This document shows, one piece after another, positions 36,339-45,429 of a stretch of 64,000 bases of DNA. The notes under the pieces were generated by a model. The model was not told the DNA's origin. It searched no databases and saw nothing but the letters and a program-made list of their open reading frames with translations. Positions within the stretch are counted from its first letter, which is position 1, and every line of letters starts with the position of its first letter. Source of the stretch: Oscillatoriaceae cyanobacterium Prado104 (GTDB lineage: Bacteria > Cyanobacteriota > Cyanobacteriia > Cyanobacteriales > Microcoleaceae); NCBI GenBank assembly GCA_025454405.1, contig JALOON010000046.1:62001-126000 (forward strand), read 5' to 3'. Both the position numbers and the translations under genes were made by a program.

Positions 36339-36878
36339 TCACGGGGAATGCGGCTCAAAGTTAGTGGCGTTGGCTTGCAGCCAAGTGCTGAGCTGCGACA
36401 GAACCTCGACTCCAGTAGACTTGCCCAAAGCTGTGGGGTTTGGGGTGTCCGGCCTGTCCAGGTTGCGGGCGATCGCTTCGTTGACTTGTTGGGCAATCAA
36501 ATGCTGGAGTTGTTCTTTAGCCCTCGCTCTTTGAAAGTGAGCGCCTTCCTCGGTAGTCGCGTAAAGCGGTGGCAGCCTGTTCAAAGCATAAGCAGCAATA
36601 TCTCCCACATCCAGGCTCATATCGCTAGTTGCCTCAATCTCTGCTACTCTGGCGATCGCTTCACTGAGTACCAACTCTTCCATCACGTTGATGAACTGCT
36701 TGCGGGGTAGAACCACAACTTCCCCGGTTAGCAAAGCACCCATCAAGCGATCGAGAGCCATGTACTCCTCGATCGACAATTCCGAAGCCGTATTGCAGAT
36801 CCTTCCTACCTCAGCTTCCATTGACGGCGTTAAATAACCGTCCAGCAAAGCTTGTTCGACAATTTTTTCAATACTCAT
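36339..36878 (-). CDS. ComFB-domain protein
   Basis: The 179-residue protein contains a ComFB domain in the middle (LVLSEAIARVAEIEATSDMS ... AAYALNRLPPLYATTEEGAH). ComFB proteins were named from a Bacillus competence operon, and cyanobacterial members have been reported as c-di-GMP receptors. The N-terminal part (VEQALLDGYLTPSMEAEVGR) resembles a small helical domain common in cyanobacterial ComFB-like proteins. Start ATG 36878. Possible signalling role, not assigned here. Confidence 0.85.
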   Translation of the reverse strand: MSIEKIVEQALLDGYLTPSMEAEVGRICNTASELSIEEYMALDRLMGALLTGEVVVLPRKQFINVMEELVLSEAIARVAEIEATSDMSLDVGDIAAYALNRLPPLYATTEEGAHFQRARAKEQLQHLIAQQVNEAIARNLDRPDTPNPTALGKSTGVEVLSQLSTWLQANATNFEPHSP

Positions 36879-37066
36879 ATATGCTTCCCGCTCAACGGCA
36901 TCATCAATAGGTTTTTTTTTGCAGACACAATTGCTTGCATCTTGAAATTCGAGTTTTCAGGCAAAAGTTGAGAAATTTCACACAAATCGTAACTGTTGTC
37001 TGTACGTTCCAGCCACCAACTTACATCATATTTGGCGGATTTATCTCCCAACACCTCCCAAAATTG

Positions 37067-37915
37067 CTACTCAAATCCCTGAAGCCGCCAAGGAACGGGA
37101 TCGACTGACTGCCCGTTGACATAAAGCCCCCAGTGCAAGTGAGGACCTGTCGAAGCCCCCGTTGACCCTACAGTACCAATTACTTGACCTGCTCGCACAA
37201 AATCGCCTTCCTTGACATCAATCCGGCTGAGGTGGATTAAAATGCTGGCGACACCTTGACCGTGGTCAATGCCGACGGTGTTGCCGTGGATTTTGAATCC
37301 TTGAGATTCGCGTCCTACTAGGGCCACTCGACCGGCAGCCGGTGCGACTACTGCAGAACCGTAGGGACCGGCATAATCGACGCCTCGGTGGTAGTAGTCT
37401 TTTGCAAATACCCCATTATAGTACCGGCGCACTCCGTAAATGGTGGTAATTTCTCCGGAGTTGGGGCGCAAAAATTTGCCGTTCCAAAATTTTTCGGGCG
37501 TTACTAGGGCTTTAAATGCATCTACCCGATCGAATTCGGCGTCTGTACCTTCGCTATCTTTTTCAGGAGGCAGCCAGATGGATTGAGTGGGAAAATCTCG
37601 ATCGCGCACTCGCACGGTCACCTTTTGCATCCTCGCGTCTCCCGTAACTTGGATTTGGCGAATACCAGGACTCTCTAACGGCGTTGTTGGCAGGAGGGCC
37701 CGAAAGCGGTTGTTGCCTATGGGAAAAGCTTGGTAGTTTTTTTGCTGTAAGGAAACACTAGGAGTTTCGCTGCTGTTGTTGACTTGAATGACTACCGACA
37801 GGGTATCTCCCAGTTGGGGATTTGCCGGTGTTACCTGCACCTGCAATGCTTGCACTGGCACAGTGAAACTTAGAATGCTGGCAGTTATTCCCCCGCCCAA
37901 AATCGATTTGTTCAT
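37067..37915 (-). CDS. M23-family peptidoglycan DD-metallopeptidase
   Basis: The 282-residue protein has a signal peptide (MNKSILGGGITASILSFTVP up to VQA), an immunoglobulin-like beta domain (about 25-115) and a C-terminal LytM domain. The zinc ligands are seen as H and D in HRGVDYAG and the H-x-H of GPHLHWGLY. It should cut peptidoglycan cross-links in the periplasm. ATG 37915 is chosen for the signal peptide that follows; the frame extends 26 codons further with no signal-like features. Confidence 0.92.
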   Translation of the reverse strand: MNKSILGGGITASILSFTVPVQALQVQVTPANPQLGDTLSVVIQVNNSSETPSVSLQQKNYQAFPIGNNRFRALLPTTPLESPGIRQIQVTGDARMQKVTVRVRDRDFPTQSIWLPPEKDSEGTDAEFDRVDAFKALVTPEKFWNGKFLRPNSGEITTIYGVRRYYNGVFAKDYYHRGVDYAGPYGSAVVAPAAGRVALVGRESQGFKIHGNTVGIDHGQGVASILIHLSRIDVKEGDFVRAGQVIGTVGSTGASTGPHLHWGLYVNGQSVDPVPWRLQGFE

Positions 37916-38044
37916 GTTCGCGTTCGACAGCCTACACTTCACAATAGCACGCACTACTATTTCTGCAATTGATGCGGAGTTGGCTAGATTCACACTCGCT
38001 TTTTACCACGAATTGGTCAACACCTCACCCGATCGGGGTTCTGA

Positions 38045-38491
38045 CGGGGTTGTCACACCGTCGCTGATTCAGCTATTGTTGCTGCCGGGGCTACTGCAGG
38101 ACAAGCTTTGATTCCGATTCCTGTTGTTGGGGCAGTTATTGGCGCGCTCGCAGATCGAATGGTGACTGGTTTCTGCAAGCGGTTATTGGGGGAAGACACT
38201 CATCTTGCCCGACAAGTGGAACAATACTATCAACAGTCCCTCACCCAAATCGATCGAGCTTACAAGGCGGTTGTTGCTAATTTTATTGCTACCTACGAAC
38301 GACTGGGCAATTTAGCAGAAGCAGCTTTCGGTCCTAACTTAAACCTCGATTTGAGATTGCAAGCTAGTATCGAATTAGCTGAAGCTTATGGGATTCCTGA
38401 TTCCAAGCTCGTTCACAATAGTCGCAAATTATGTTACAGCAGATTTGGGTTTAAATTACGGTCAATTCATCGGACAGGATATTGTACCTAG
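38045..38491 (+). pseudogene. C-terminal fragment of an unrecognised protein
   Basis: After a stop at 38042 the frame reads SAIVAAGATAGQALIPIPVV, VGAVIGALADRMVTGFCKRL and a helical region with DLRLQASIELAEAYGIPDSK. The glycine-zipper-like start and abrupt upstream stop without a good start codon suggest the N-terminal part is lost. The last 25 residues (SRKLCYSRFGFKLRS) look out of frame. Divergent from the M23 gene. Confidence 0.5.
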
Positions 38492-38586
38492 GGCGTGTTT
38501 TCAAACTGCTACTTGAAATTTCGATCCTCCGGTGTCCGCTTTCAAGCTAAAATTAAAGGTAGACTTTATAGACGAAAAGAGGCGAT

Positions 38587-39039
38587 ATGAGAAATCTCGA
38601 TCGCGACAAAATTCAAGTCAGCAAAAATATGGGTGCAGTTCGAGTTAAAGTCAAGCTAACAAATGCAATTGATGAAGAGTTAGTCAAGAGAGGATTGCTA
38701 AATCCAAATCTGTTGCGCGCCTGCGAAGCAGAAGCACTGATAGATACCTGTGCAGTTAGAACTGCGTTACCTGCCCATGTAGTACAACACCTCGGTTTAA
38801 GAATTCGGAGCCACCAAATAGTAAAATATGCTGACGGCAGACAAGAAAAAGTAGGAGTGACTGGACCTGTTATCATTCAACTGGAAGGGCGGGAGACGAT
38901 CGAGGCGGTGATGGTTTTAGGCGATACGATCCTCATCGGTCAAACTGTGTTAGAAACTTTAGATTTGTTGGTAGATTGCAAGCATCAGCGTCTCATTCCC
39001 AATCCCGAACATCCCGAAAAACCTGTATTGAGAATATAA
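38587..39039 (+). CDS. clan AA (retropepsin-like) aspartic protease family protein
   Basis: The 150-residue protein shows the single-domain retropepsin-like pattern VRVKVKLTNAIDEELV, EAEALIDTCAVRTALPAHVV, then a flap-like region and IGQTVLETLDLLVD. The active-site D-T-G triad of the family reads D53-T54-C55, so the glycine is replaced by cysteine. The Asp remains, but activity is doubtful. ATG 38587 is chosen because AGAGG lies 5 bp upstream; ATG 38629 (MGAVRVKVKL) is the alternative where homology begins. Confidence 0.75.
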   Translation: MRNLDRDKIQVSKNMGAVRVKVKLTNAIDEELVKRGLLNPNLLRACEAEALIDTCAVRTALPAHVVQHLGLRIRSHQIVKYADGRQEKVGVTGPVIIQLEGRETIEAVMVLGDTILIGQTVLETLDLLVDCKHQRLIPNPEHPEKPVLRI

Positions 39040-39405
39040 GATTTACAGGTCGCACAACAACAAAACAAGGTGAGGCAAAATCTCTGAGTAAAACTTGTTT
39101 TGGCAGCCATAAATTACGAGTACCTTTTTTACTTGCCCTTTTTATACCAAATTTTAGAGAAATGGTATTAAGAGCGACAAGTTAAGCCGACAGTCCGCAC
39201 TTGCAGCGCGAAGTCCCTAAAATGATTGAAAGATCTTAGCGGGCGATCGATAAATCTGCTGCGTTCGATCGCCACTTCACAATATATAATATCTATTCCT
39301 AATTCTTAATGACTGCGATGGCGCAAGCAGGTCGATTGCACCTTGACAGAGCTGGCAATCGACAGCTAGCTTGAGCTTGCGAATTTCTAAATTAAGGACA
39401 AGACT
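39040..39405. other. intergenic region upstream of the lipid/halogenase block
   Basis: Contains a small hairpin TATACCAAATTTTAGAGAAA with TGGTATTAAG (39142-39173), resembling the element ends at 17022-17126, and AT-rich ATATATAATAT at 39281. This should hold the promoter for the plus-strand half of the cluster. No gene is seen. Confidence 0.45.
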
Positions 39406-40557
39406 ATGCTCCGCAACAAGTTTTTGCTGACACTGACGATCGCGATTTCTTGGATGCTGGTCAAAATTAAATTTCTCCAGCGCCTCCTTCCCCGTAAAAT
39501 ATTGAATAAATTACCTCTTGGATGGACGGATGAGATGTACTCGACGGTCTTAAAATCTCGCGGTAAAAAGGTATATGTCGATATTCCTTGCCAACTCCAG
39601 CAACCGACATCCTATCAACCAAAAACCGCAGTCGATCCAGCCTATCAACTGACTGAAGCAGAGATTCAATTTTTCTATCAAAATGGCTATATCGGTCCCT
39701 TTACAATCGTCGCACCAGAGGTAGCTGAAGGGATTAAATCTCATTTGGTTGAGATGTTAGAAACAGAATCGACGATCTACCCTTATTCTCAAAATGCTTA
39801 CGTTATTGAAGCAAAAGATCGAGCAACTTCTGTCGATCGCATCAGAAGTAATTACGACACAAGTTATTTGGCAATGAATTATCGCGATCGCCATTTAGAT
39901 GATTCTCAATTGCTTGATTTGTTCAAACATCCAGCCCTCACAGAAAGATGCGCCCAGCTTTTAGGACCGGATCTGATGCTGTGGCGAACTCAATTTTTTC
40001 CAAAAGCGCCGAGTGAAGAAGGAACTCCCTTGCATCAAGCCAGTACCTACCTTTTAGATAACCTGAAAGAACCTGTAGTTTATCCGCCAAATCTCAATGA
40101 ATTATTTCAATTAACTTGCTGGATAGCTTTGACTGATGCCACGAAAGAAAACGGCTGTATGGTAGTAGTGAAAGGGACAAACAAGCAAATTGCGCCGCTG
40201 AAAATCTCAAAACCCTACGATACTCAAAAATCCGATGATGGTAGCAAGCGTTTTGGTACGGCAAAGATTGATGTTGACATCGAAGTTAATTCAGAAGATG
40301 TCATGCCGATTGAAATGAAAGCAGGACAATTTTTTATTTTTAGCGAACGATCGCTGCACGGTTCTTTAGCTAATCAAACAACAGAATGGCGTTGGGCTGT
40401 CAACGGACGAATTGTGCGACCGGATACCCGTCTTTACACCGAAAAAATGTTGAAAGAAGGACATATGTATAAAGTGGTGGGAGTGAAAGATATTTGTCTC
40501 GATCGCTGGAAAACTGTTCTGATTCGAGGAGAAGATCGCTTTGGCTACAATCAATAG
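39406..40557 (+). CDS. PhyH-superfamily Fe(II)/2-oxoglutarate enzyme with H-Q-A motif, probable halogenase
   Basis: The 383-residue protein starts with a membrane-like helix (about 5-25), then a PhyH/cupin fold from about 80. The region LMLWRTQFFPK (190-200), EEGTPLHQAST (204-214), CWIALTDATKENGCMVVVKG (238-257) and FFIFSERSLHGS (309-320) follows the chlorinating-enzyme (SyrB2-like) pattern. The metal site reads H210-Q211-A212 with distal H318, so the Asp/Glu of hydroxylases is Ala. In SyrB2-type enzymes this opens a chloride site on iron. R329 or R335 would bind 2-oxoglutarate. Free-carrier or lipid substrate is not known; the N-terminal helix suggests work at a membrane. First gene of a plus-strand run. 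Start ATG 39406. Confidence 0.82.
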   Translation: MLRNKFLLTLTIAISWMLVKIKFLQRLLPRKILNKLPLGWTDEMYSTVLKSRGKKVYVDIPCQLQQPTSYQPKTAVDPAYQLTEAEIQFFYQNGYIGPFTIVAPEVAEGIKSHLVEMLETESTIYPYSQNAYVIEAKDRATSVDRIRSNYDTSYLAMNYRDRHLDDSQLLDLFKHPALTERCAQLLGPDLMLWRTQFFPKAPSEEGTPLHQASTYLLDNLKEPVVYPPNLNELFQLTCWIALTDATKENGCMVVVKGTNKQIAPLKISKPYDTQKSDDGSKRFGTAKIDVDIEVNSEDVMPIEMKAGQFFIFSERSLHGSLANQTTEWRWAVNGRIVRPDTRLYTEKMLKEGHMYKVVGVKDICLDRWKTVLIRGEDRFGYNQ

Positions 40558-40897
40558 AGATCCGATCGAAAAGAAATTAGGCCAAGAGTGCTCGATCGCA
40601 CTCGTTAGGGCCCGGGGTGAAGCATTTGGACATAAAATCGATGGTTTGAGACATAATATTGTTTCCGGTAGTATCGGAACGATTTAACCGCAGAGGGCGC
40701 AGAGGGAGAGAAGAGAGAGATGAGTAATTCGGATGCTACCGGATTTAATATAAATTGTCGCCTAAGAGGGCGGGCACGGGGGCACCGCCCCTACCCCCTA
40801 CATTTATCGCAAAGTTGGAAATTCTTTTTACCAAATGTCTAATGACTGATGACTGATGACTAATGACTAATGACCAATGACTAATAACTAATAACTA
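40558..40897. repeat. intergenic repeats including AATGACT heptamer array
   Basis: Contains GAAGCATTTGGACATAAAAT (40611, as near 2690), CCGCAGAGGGCGCAGAGGGA (40689, again at 47523), GGGCGGGCACGGGGGCACCG (40769) and about nine AATGACT/GATGACT heptamers (40836-40893) ending at the next ATG. No gene is seen. Confidence 0.8.
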
Positions 40898-42184
40898 ATG
40901 ACTAATATTTCTAAAGCCGGACTTTTTGCGATCGCAATTTTGTATTTTATTACGCGGTGGTTGCTAAGTTGGAAAAACAGCAAATTGACAGAGGCGATCG
41001 GCGATCGTGAAGGTCAGTTAGAGGGTCCTCTAGTACATAGATTTATCGGGATTGAGAAAACCTTAAGCGGCAAAACAACCGATGTCACTTTCCACTACGT
41101 TCAATCTTTAAATACAGATGGCGAGTGCGTTGTCTTTTTGCATGGTTTCATGGATACCTGGAAATTGTGGCATCACAGTTTAGAATTTCTTGCCGATCGC
41201 TATCATGTAATTGCCTTTGATTTAAAAGGATGCGGTCAATCCTCAATGAATTATCCCCAGCGGCTATTTCCTGAGATTAACGATCCGGGTGGAGACTATT
41301 CGATCGCCCTGCAAGCTGAAGAAATTATGACAGCAATAACTGCTTTAGGAATCAAGAAATTTAATTTAGTAACTCTGGATTTGGGAACTATTATTGGCGA
41401 CCTTTTGGCAGGACAATATAGCGATGCGATTATCCGCTACATCCGATGCCAGCAACCCTTGGTCGGTCACTTTCGATCGTCCATCCCTCAAGGCCAATTC
41501 CTGCGCAGAAAACAAGGAGCAAAATTGCTAACAACTCTGCTAGAAAGCGATGCTAGCAGTTTGGTCAGAATTCTTTACGGTAAAACAGGATGGTCAGTGC
41601 TCGATCGCCAGATGAAACGCACTAAATACCAGATGTGCGATCGACTTTTAGACTCCGCCGTTAAAGAAGCCTCCCATCCATTTAAAACAGGTCCGAAGCA
41701 AGGCAAACTGGGTACTTTCACCTGTGCGTGGGCGGGATTGTACCAGCACAATCAAGATTACCAGCAGTTTATTTCTAATAACATAGAAGCATATAAACAA
41801 TATTCTTTTCCCGTCATTCTCTTGCAGGGAATTCACGATATTGCTATGCCGCGCGATCGCTTTGATGGAACGACAGGTATGGCTTTTAAATTCGTTCGCA
41901 ACGTAGGAAGGGAAAAAATATTGTCGAGGCCATTTTACGCCGACGGTCGGGGTTTGGGAGACGGCTACGAACCCTGGGGGGATTTAATTCCCAACTGCAC
42001 AAAACCACTACCAGTAGAGGCATTTTTCCCAAAATCGCCCTTTATTCAGCTTAAGTTTATGGATACGGGTCACTTTATCCCGATCGAAGCACCAGAGGAA
42101 TTTACTGCTGTATTAAATGAAGTTTTGAGCCAGCCATTAACAACTCGCAATCAATCGCAATCCCGTTATAGTGAAGGTATCTAG
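40898..42184 (+). CDS. alpha/beta hydrolase with aspartate nucleophile, membrane anchored
   Basis: The 428-residue protein has an N-terminal membrane helix (about 7-25) and an alpha/beta-hydrolase fold. The oxyanion H-G is H82-G83 in FLHGFMD, the nucleophile elbow is LVTLDLGT with D161, and the C-terminal histidine is in DTGHFIP, with an acid in QGIHDIAMP. An Asp nucleophile points to the epoxide hydrolase/haloalkane dehalogenase/OleB side of the family rather than an esterase. The Trp beside the nucleophile of dehalogenases is Leu here. Its stop lies 13 bp before the next start, so it is in an operon with the desaturase. Start ATG 40898. Confidence 0.85.
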   Translation: MTNISKAGLFAIAILYFITRWLLSWKNSKLTEAIGDREGQLEGPLVHRFIGIEKTLSGKTTDVTFHYVQSLNTDGECVVFLHGFMDTWKLWHHSLEFLADRYHVIAFDLKGCGQSSMNYPQRLFPEINDPGGDYSIALQAEEIMTAITALGIKKFNLVTLDLGTIIGDLLAGQYSDAIIRYIRCQQPLVGHFRSSIPQGQFLRRKQGAKLLTTLLESDASSLVRILYGKTGWSVLDRQMKRTKYQMCDRLLDSAVKEASHPFKTGPKQGKLGTFTCAWAGLYQHNQDYQQFISNNIEAYKQYSFPVILLQGIHDIAMPRDRFDGTTGMAFKFVRNVGREKILSRPFYADGRGLGDGYEPWGDLIPNCTKPLPVEAFFPKSPFIQLKFMDTGHFIPIEAPEEFTAVLNEVLSQPLTTRNQSQSRYSEGI

Positions 42185-42197
42185 GAGGAAAAAAAAG

Positions 42198-43172
42198 ATG
42201 ATATCGGAAGCAAATCAGCAGTCAGAAATCAGCGATAACTATGCAGGTTCATTATCTGTTAGTCTTCCTGTCGATCGAATGCGCGATCTCGCACAAATTA
42301 ATATTGCCAAAGCCGTCACCGCGATCGCCTCTGAGTGGCTGGTAATTATCATCGTAATTACCCTCTTCCATCAGTTTTGGCATCCGTTTTTATATCCGAT
42401 CGCAGTCATGTTTATTGGTGCTAGACAACACGCCTTAGCCGTTTTGCAGCACGATGCTGCTCACTACCGACTGTTTCCCAATAAAAGATGGAATGATGCA
42501 GTAGGTGAAGTGTTGTTAGCCTGGCCAATTTTGATTTCCAATCAATACTTTAGAGAATATCATTTCTTGCACCATCGCTATATCGGTACGGAAAAAGATG
42601 GCAATCGCATCCAATATGGAACCCACACTCCGACAGGCGAACCAACTCCAGCATGGCAGTTTCCCAAACAGAGAATAGCGCTAGTTTTTTGGTTTTTGCT
42701 GCGAATATCGGGAGTTGCTGGCGCAATCTATTTGGCGCGATCGATCCATCGCATTTTGACTCAAGGTTCAATTTCCTACAGACTCCTCAACCTCCTTTAT
42801 TATGCAGCAATTTTGGTAATTATTTTTCTTGTCAATGGCGGTCAATTGTTTCTAATCTACTGGATAATTCCTCTCTGTACCTGGTTTGCAGGGACTAACT
42901 TATTGCGGATTGCAGGAGAACATAGCGCTATCGATCGCCCGGACAATTTTTATCGGCTTACTCGCACCACTATTCCATCTTGGTTCGATCGAGTTTTTAT
43001 CGTACCTCGCAATATTAGCTATCATCTGGAACACCATATATATCCCCACGTTCCATTCTACAAATTGCCCGAACTGCACGATCGCTTGATGGCACAAGAA
43101 AGTTACTGTCAAAACTCCCAAATAACGCGAGGTTATGGGCAAGTTTTGCGGGAATTAACGGGCGATCGATAA
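42198..43172 (+). CDS. membrane fatty-acid desaturase/hydroxylase family protein
   Basis: The 324-residue protein has the three histidine boxes of the di-iron family: HDAAH (85-89), HFLHH (122-126) and HLEHH (about 284-288), plus four or more hydrophobic segments (about 45-75, 165-185, 200-245). It should use O2 to desaturate or hydroxylate an acyl chain in the membrane. The start is ATG 42198, chosen because TAGGAGGAAAAAAAAG gives a strong ribosome-binding site; the frame is open 9 codons further upstream into the previous gene. Operon with the alpha/beta hydrolase. Confidence 0.9.
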   Translation: MISEANQQSEISDNYAGSLSVSLPVDRMRDLAQINIAKAVTAIASEWLVIIIVITLFHQFWHPFLYPIAVMFIGARQHALAVLQHDAAHYRLFPNKRWNDAVGEVLLAWPILISNQYFREYHFLHHRYIGTEKDGNRIQYGTHTPTGEPTPAWQFPKQRIALVFWFLLRISGVAGAIYLARSIHRILTQGSISYRLLNLLYYAAILVIIFLVNGGQLFLIYWIIPLCTWFAGTNLLRIAGEHSAIDRPDNFYRLTRTTIPSWFDRVFIVPRNISYHLEHHIYPHVPFYKLPELHDRLMAQESYCQNSQITRGYGQVLRELTGDR

Positions 43173-43178
43173 TATAAC

Positions 43179-43462
43179 GTAGGTTGGGTTGAGGAACGAA
43201 ACCCAACAATTAAATATCGTGGATTCAATCAGGAAAGTTTATTGGTTTGAAGGATGTCAGTCAACCCAACCTACAAAAATGCAAGTTATGTCAAATCCGG
43301 TTGCATCGGAATGATATAATTTTTGATGATGTCATTGCGAACAGTAAGTGCGATCGCACGATGTAATTCCGATGAAACAAGAAATGACATTATTTATTTC
43401 TCATTCCTAAGGGTGGTGTTGGGCGGAGTGAAACGGAGGGTTCGTTCCTCAACCCAACCTAC
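43179..43462. mobile_element. MITE-like element with 22-bp perfect inverted ends inside the cluster
   Basis: GTAGGTTGGGTTGAGGAACG plus AA (43179-43200) is exactly reverse-complementary to 43441-43462. The 284-bp unit also has an internal partial copy (CAACCCAACCTACA at 43262). It fills almost the whole gap between the desaturase and the flavoprotein genes. Confidence 0.75.
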
Positions 43463-43498
43463 AATAAATGCTTAAGTAATAATTGATTTTTACATATT

Positions 43499-45235
43499 AT
43501 GCAAAATCACCCTGAGACTCAAAGTTCTAGCTCAATTATCGACTGCGATCGATCGGATATAATTGATGCCGATATTATCGTCCTTGGATCGAGCATTTCT
43601 GGGCTGATGGCAGCAACTTACCTCAAACAAAAGTTGCCAGAATTAGAAGTTATTGTTGTTGGTCCTAAACCTGAAGCAGAAAAGCGGGCTTACGTTGGCG
43701 AATCCCTAACTGAAATCAGCATCCATTTCTTCTGGGAAATTGGCTTCAAAGACTATCTCGATCGCACTCACGACCTCAAAAACGGGTTAACCTTTTACCA
43801 CAAGCTTCGTATTGACGATCCAGCAGACTATCGCTACTCCGTTCACGCCCCCGGACAAAGCCTTCATTTCCTCTCGCGCCAGCTAAACCGCCCGATTTTC
43901 GATCGCGATCTTCGCCAACACGCCGCTCAATCTGGCGTCAAGTTTATGATAGGTAAAGCTAAAGATTTTGTAGTAGGTAAAGGTGGCGATCGGCATCAAT
44001 TATCTGTCAAAACATCAGAAAATAAACTAACTCATCTTTCCTCTAGATGGATTGTGGATGCTAGCGGCCAAAAGCGATTTATTGGCAAAAAAGTCACCAC
44101 CTACACCTGTCCCGAAACAGGACAGCGCAGCGCTTTTTGGTTCCGATTGGCAAACTTCGAGCCCTTTCTTCCCCAGTTAGAAATTTCCCAACGCCGCCCC
44201 TCCGAATACAATCTTTGGCAATCCACGCATCACTTTATGGGTCACGGTAATTGGATTTGGTGCATTCCTCTAAAAACGATCGAACATGACAGATTAATTA
44301 GCGTGGGAATTAGCTATCGACCGGATTTATATTCGCATTCAATGCGCAGTATGGAAGATTTTTTAGCTGCTGTAGATTGCGAGCATCCAGCGGTGGCGCA
44401 GATGGTTCGCAGCGGTGAAGTATTAGATACTCATAACTATCACAATTATCTTTACAGCGCCGATGAAATTTATTCAGAAACTGGCTGGTTTTTAATTGGA
44501 AATAGCGCTCGAATGGTAGACCCTCTTTACAGTACTGGTCTGGCAATGACTGCCATTCAAATTCAACAAGTTACTGAAATTATTCAAGGAAAAATTGCTA
44601 GCAACATTACTCCTCAAGATATTGCCAATCTTTCATTTGTTTGGCGGCAAATTGCGATGAGACGGCAAATAGACATTACCGATCAGTATGCGACTATGCA
44701 CGATCCTTTTGTCGCTCACTTGCGGCGCTACTGGAATTTAAATGGTTGGTGGAATGCCATTTTACCGCTATGGTGGAGCGGATTTTTGACAGATCCGCGC
44801 GGTGCTAATATTCTTTGCAAACTATTGGAAGGAGACGATCGCGGCAGTAAATCGGCTGCGCAGTTGTTCGAGGCGGTTTCTGCTAAATTGGGCAATGTAG
44901 AACAATCTGATTTCGATCGCACTATAGATTTCGATCGACTGATAAATCGGCGGTTCGATCGATCGATTTCTACAATTCCATTGCAATTAGCTCGATATTT
45001 TCAATGGCGCTTGCAGATTCGTTGGCGTTTGTTGAGTCTGGGTGGATGGCAATTGCTTCCGAGTCAGTTGCGATCGATCCTGCAAGAATTTGTTCGGATG
45101 TTGCTCAGCAAATATCTATTTGGCTATCTCAATCGAGATGCTTTGCGAGAGATTAAATTATCTCTCGATTTTGATTTTGCGGGTGCAGTTCGACAAGACA
45201 AGGAAGGATATTTATCGCATAAGAATGAGGGATGA
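43499..45235 (+). CDS. FAD-dependent halogenase-like flavoprotein
   Basis: The 578-residue protein begins its FAD fold with DIIVLGSSISGLMAATYL (Rossmann glycine pattern GSSISG, one glycine replaced). It has VGESLTE near 67 and the flavin-dependent-halogenase motif W252-I-W254-C-I-P257 in GNWIWCIP. It also has a candidate catalytic lysine K94 in LKNGLTF, aligned with the FKxGxxF lysine of tryptophan halogenases, and the late FAD motif GNSARMVDPLYSTG. The long C-terminal part (about 400-578) is helical and Trp/Arg-rich, and may contact a membrane or carrier. It could chlorinate an activated carbon, or act as a related oxygenase. A separate flavin reductase would be needed. Start ATG 43499. Confidence 0.78.
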   Translation: MQNHPETQSSSSIIDCDRSDIIDADIIVLGSSISGLMAATYLKQKLPELEVIVVGPKPEAEKRAYVGESLTEISIHFFWEIGFKDYLDRTHDLKNGLTFYHKLRIDDPADYRYSVHAPGQSLHFLSRQLNRPIFDRDLRQHAAQSGVKFMIGKAKDFVVGKGGDRHQLSVKTSENKLTHLSSRWIVDASGQKRFIGKKVTTYTCPETGQRSAFWFRLANFEPFLPQLEISQRRPSEYNLWQSTHHFMGHGNWIWCIPLKTIEHDRLISVGISYRPDLYSHSMRSMEDFLAAVDCEHPAVAQMVRSGEVLDTHNYHNYLYSADEIYSETGWFLIGNSARMVDPLYSTGLAMTAIQIQQVTEIIQGKIASNITPQDIANLSFVWRQIAMRRQIDITDQYATMHDPFVAHLRRYWNLNGWWNAILPLWWSGFLTDPRGANILCKLLEGDDRGSKSAAQLFEAVSAKLGNVEQSDFDRTIDFDRLINRRFDRSISTIPLQLARYFQWRLQIRWRLLSLGGWQLLPSQLRSILQEFVRMLLSKYLFGYLNRDALREIKLSLDFDFAGAVRQDKEGYLSHKNEG

Positions 45236-45271
45236 TACCAGATCCGGGTACGATCTCCCCCTTTATTTCTT

Positions 45272-45297
45272 AAACCCGCGCAGGCGGGTTTTGTTTG
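45272..45297. terminator. hairpin with T-rich tail between convergent cluster halves
   Basis: AAACCCGC and GCGGGTTT pair around GCAG, followed by TTGTTTG. The plus-strand run ends 37 bp upstream and the minus-strand run ends at 45430, so it could serve plus-strand and perhaps both directions. Confidence 0.65.
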
Positions 45298-45429
45298 TAT
45301 AGAAGCGATTTCAATCGCCGAGTCTTATCGGGGATATCTAACCCGGATTTGGGATGAGATCGATCGGGGAACCGCAGATCGAGGCAGACAAACACAGATA
45401 AACGCAGATAAATGCGCTTGATTTTTGGC

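Noticed and set aside
39406-40557. Ordinary phytanoyl-CoA hydroxylase
   Set aside because: Kept only as an alternative: the H-x-D motif needed for the standard facial triad is absent, and the surrounding sequence fits chlorinating enzymes better.
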